Below are positions 61,357-64,000 of a stretch of DNA of 64,000 nt, in pieces. The first letter of the stretch is position 1; each line of letters starts with the position of its first letter. The stretch comes from Chloroflexota bacterium (GTDB lineage: Bacteria; Chloroflexota; Dehalococcoidia; UBA2979), in assembly GCA_002716405.1 (NCBI GenBank), contig PBBA01000002.1, forward strand, positions 27,954-91,953, given 5' to 3'. The notes beneath the pieces were generated by a model. That model was not told where the DNA came from. It ran no database searches and saw only the letters and a list, made by a program, of their open reading frames with translations. The translations under genes were made by a program, and so were the position numbers.

Positions 61357-62436
61357 CTAGATACATATTTCTACTCCTAGGTCTGATGCTCTGGCTCTCA
61401 ATTCATCATATTGATTATTCTCTACAGGAACACCATTTTTCAATCTATCTTCTTGGGTATCAGCTTCAGGGTCACCAGCTACCAACACCTGTTCTTCTGA
61501 TGAAATAGATGGAGTTGAATGCATTTCTCTAATCATGCCATCCATCATTGATTTAAAATCGTCAACATTACGGAATTTAGCAATGTCAATAGCCATCATG
61601 AAACTCATATTTTCGCCGGCAGATAACTGAGCTCCATAACCACCACCTGAGAGTACTCCACATAAAATATCAACGACAAGTCCTAGGCCATATCCTTTAT
61701 GAGATCCTTGTTCACGAGTATTCCCCAATGGATTCATAGCCCAATGCTCTCCCCTATCACCCAACGGTTCAGTTAGAGGTTCGCCCTCGGCTGTCACTGC
61801 CCAACCTTCAGGAATTTTAACACCCAAACGTTTAGCTAGACCTATTTTCCCACTTGCGACAGTACTAGTCGCCATATCTAAAACAAAATCACGCTGTTCC
61901 GCAGCAGGAGCTGCGAATGCTATAGGATTCGTTCCTATTCGAGGTCTGGCTCCTAATGCAGGGCGTACTGAAGGGCTAGCGTTCGTCATGGCCAGTCCGA
62001 TCATATCGTGAGTCAGTGCCATCATAGGGTAATAGGCCACCATACCTATATGGTGGCCATCCTTGATAGTAGTCATACCAACTCCAAAATCTTTAGCTTT
62101 AGAAATAGACATTTCCATACCTTTATAAGCGGCTACAAAACCTAACCCATTCCCACAGCTTAGCAACGATGTTGTGTCAGTCTCAGAAATTATTTCGATA
62201 CTCTGTGGAATTGTATACTCACCTTTTTCAATCGCAATGGAGTATCTCACAGCATTCCCAACACCATGTGTATCAACTCCTCTCAAACTTGCGGATACTA
62301 AGATTTTCGAAGTGATATCAGCATGTTCTTCTGGTACATTGACACCCCTTAAAATGACAGAAACTTGTTTAAGCAAATCAGAGTGTGGTATTCGTGTTGA
62401 ATTGAATTCGTTTAATTTGAGATTTTGTAATGGCAA
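61357..62436 (-). CDS. Malate/L-lactate (LDH2/MDG2) family dehydrogenase
   Basis: DTHGVGNAVRYSIAIEKG; GHHIGMVAYYPMMAL; TNASPSVRPALGARPRIGTNPIAFAAPA; KGYGLGLVVDILCGVLSGGGYG. TTG 62436 with AGGAG 7 nt upstream preferred over ATG 62469. Confidence 0.88.
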   Translation of the reverse strand: MPLQNLKLNEFNSTRIPHSDLLKQVSVILRGVNVPEEHADITSKILVSASLRGVDTHGVGNAVRYSIAIEKGEYTIPQSIEIISETDTTSLLSCGNGLGFVAAYKGMEMSISKAKDFGVGMTTIKDGHHIGMVAYYPMMALTHDMIGLAMTNASPSVRPALGARPRIGTNPIAFAAPAAEQRDFVLDMATSTVASGKIGLAKRLGVKIPEGWAVTAEGEPLTEPLGDRGEHWAMNPLGNTREQGSHKGYGLGLVVDILCGVLSGGGYGAQLSAGENMSFMMAIDIAKFRNVDDFKSMMDGMIREMHSTPSISSEEQVLVAGDPEADTQEDRLKNGVPVENNQYDELRARASDLGVEICI

Positions 62437-62452
62437 AATATTTCTCCTAATC

Positions 62453-62527
62453 TCATTTTTCTTCATCACCAGAACAGCCGATGATATCCAGCATGGATAT
62501 TGCTAGAACAACAGTTAGTAACTTCAT
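62453..62527 (-). pseudogene. Truncated lipoprotein signal-peptide ORF (24 aa), remnant copy of the 61.3 kb lipoprotein 5' end
   Basis: MKLLTVVLAISMLDIIGCSGDEEK*; 63 of 73 nt identical by eye to the start of the 61311 lipoprotein gene. Confidence 0.7.
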
Positions 62528-62664
62528 AGAAGGTATCCTATAGAAATCTCGATCACTTTGGAATACTCATTGCCTCACGTAAATCGATCGCTGACTGACC
62601 TTTCTATAAATGTAAGAGGTTTAATTTTTTTATATCACTCCAAACTATAGGCACTTAAGTAAGT

Positions 62665-63462
62665 TCATGGTGCAGGTGCTATCTCAGGAATATATTGATC
62701 GAAATAACTGATCCTATTGGGCACTGTATTTTCTATTGTTTGAAGAAGATCTTGAGAAATTCTTGAAGTCTTATATCGCAAGGCATAGTACATTGGGAAT
62801 GTTTCAGCAATATCTTCCCGGTTTGGATAATCTCTGGCATACATGGATATAAAGTTTACGTCAGCAGACTGTGCTATTTGCCATTCTCTACCGTAGTGAT
62901 GGGGATCCAAAGAGGTATGTGATGCCTCATGTAAAAATACTTCTTCCAAAACTCCAAGATCAATCAATTTTAATCCTCTTCCATGATGAATCAGAAGGTT
63001 ATTATTCCCGCCACCAAAATCTTTATCGCCTTTATGTAACCAGATTGTTTTCACTTCCTCTCTTAAAATTGTTGGAAGTTGCCCTACTGCATAGAGATAA
63101 ATTAAAGCAGTCGCTTCAGCATTTTCGGCCGTTTCAAACTCAGAATTCACCTGTATTTCTATTTTAAGACCGTCTGAAAAATCAGCCTCAAATAGAAATG
63201 GATTTAGAGTATTGAAAGTTCCAGTTCGCCTGTCAAACATTAATCGAGGGGCATCAGGTATTTTCTTCAAAGAATTATAAAAACTTGGGTCAGATGTGTT
63301 TACTATTTCGCTACTACCTGGAATCCAAAGAGTCCCGCGAAATGGTGGATTATTATCATTGATTGATGGATTTGGAGTACCAAGAAGAACTGCTGTTGCT
63401 CCTGCTGCACAACCGATTACACCCAGAGTAAATATTGTCAGAACAACAGTTGGCATTTTCAT
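62665..63462 (-). CDS. Lipoprotein with HExxH metallopeptidase-like motif
   Basis: MKMPTVVLTIFTLGVIGCAAG lipobox; VLEEVFLHEASHTSLDPHHYG; ATG 63462 preferred. Confidence 0.7.
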   Translation of the reverse strand: MKMPTVVLTIFTLGVIGCAAGATAVLLGTPNPSINDNNPPFRGTLWIPGSSEIVNTSDPSFYNSLKKIPDAPRLMFDRRTGTFNTLNPFLFEADFSDGLKIEIQVNSEFETAENAEATALIYLYAVGQLPTILREEVKTIWLHKGDKDFGGGNNNLLIHHGRGLKLIDLGVLEEVFLHEASHTSLDPHHYGREWQIAQSADVNFISMYARDYPNREDIAETFPMYYALRYKTSRISQDLLQTIENTVPNRISYFDQYIPEIAPAP

Positions 63463-63492
63463 ACACAATATTCTACTAGAAATATTGTGTAT
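63461..63492. promoter_or_regulatory. Perfect 12-bp inverted repeat abutting a lipoprotein start codon
   Basis: ATACACAATATT-ctactaga-AATATTGTGTAT. Confidence 0.65.
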
Positions 63493-63687
63493 TTCGGAAC
63501 ACACATCCTTACACGAAAATCTATCACCGACTGCTCCTCCTTACGTATGGGACAGCATAGCCCTCAAAAGTTCACTATCTTTGACTCTACCTCAACAATA
63601 TCAAAGAAATTCAACGTCCTTTCGGATATGGTGATAAAATTTGCCGTATGTTGTCAAAGTCCTATAAAACCTTTATTTGAGATAGAA

Positions 63688-64000
63688 ATGCCAAAAAGAT
63701 TACAACTACGATTTTTCTTTATTACAGGATTATTGGCTTTACTAACGAGTATTGCGTGTGACGATACTGATCGCTTAGCTGAAGCAGGCTGGAATAAGCC
63801 CACAAATATAAGTCCCACTTATGTTATGACTTCTGATTTAGATGAAGAATCATTACAGGTCGTACAAGCTGGAATAACTAAAGCTCAAGAATATTTAGGC
63901 AATTATGGTCCTCTAAAGGTTTTTATTATTGGCACTGACATTGAAGCTGCAGGTGTAGTTTCAAGAGAGTTCTGCGAGTGGACATACGAAGGTCAAGAAA
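63688..64000 (+). CDS. Putative lipoprotein, 3' end beyond window
   Basis: Open frame from ATG 63688 to the window end: MPKRLQLRFFFITGLLALLTSIACDDTDRLAEAGWNKPTNISPTYVMTSDL..; lipobox-like LTSIAC. Not in the ORF track because it has no stop in the window. Confidence 0.65.
   Translation, partial: MPKRLQLRFFFITGLLALLTSIACDDTDRLAEAGWNKPTNISPTYVMTSDLDEESLQVVQAGITKAQEYLGNYGPLKVFIIGTDIEAAGVVSREFCEWTYEGQE

Overview
AT-rich bacterial chromosome window, densely packed with mostly housekeeping genes. From left to right it contains: a 5'-truncated plant-type ilvC; an LLM-class (F420/flavin) oxidoreductase; tRNA-Ser(TGA); an MFS transporter with a penicillin-acylase-family hydrolase; a PfkB kinase; sucCD; dtd and an FmdB-type zinc ribbon; then rpsB-tsf-frr-uppS-cdsA-dxr-rseP-ispG-proS and nusA-infB-rbfA-truB. 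A LysR regulator is divergent from an inositol-phosphate synthase / CDP-alcohol phosphatidyltransferase / thioredoxin-fold module. These are followed by an MA-family peptidase, prfB (with a visible programmed +1 frameshift), folD, acpS, nnr, fabD, two tandem fabF genes and recJ. A minus-strand run of about 18 kb (38.6-56.7 kb) then carries tyrS, ribF, scpA, aroH, trpA-(CPBP)-trpB-F-C-D-G-(NUDIX/DinB)-trpE, an HpcH/HpaI aldolase, a Ddn-like gene, gmk, remA, aroA, tyrA, an HD-domain gene and an M50 peptidase. The right end holds secreted or cell-wall proteins, a DUF6391-like protein, an epimerase, tRNA-Arg(TCT) and a small accessory region with repeated lipoprotein promoter/signal-peptide cassettes. 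The gene content (F420-type enzymes, plant-type KARI, inositol lipid genes) suggests a marine Chloroflexota-like (e.g. SAR202-like) lineage; this is inference only. No rRNA, CRISPR array, transposase or phage genes were seen. The best candidates for follow-up are the lipoprotein 5' cassette duplications at 61.2-63.5 kb, the NUDIX-DinB fusion and CPBP protease embedded in the trp operon, the structured leader before the 57 kb secreted-protein genes, and the nusA leader hairpin.
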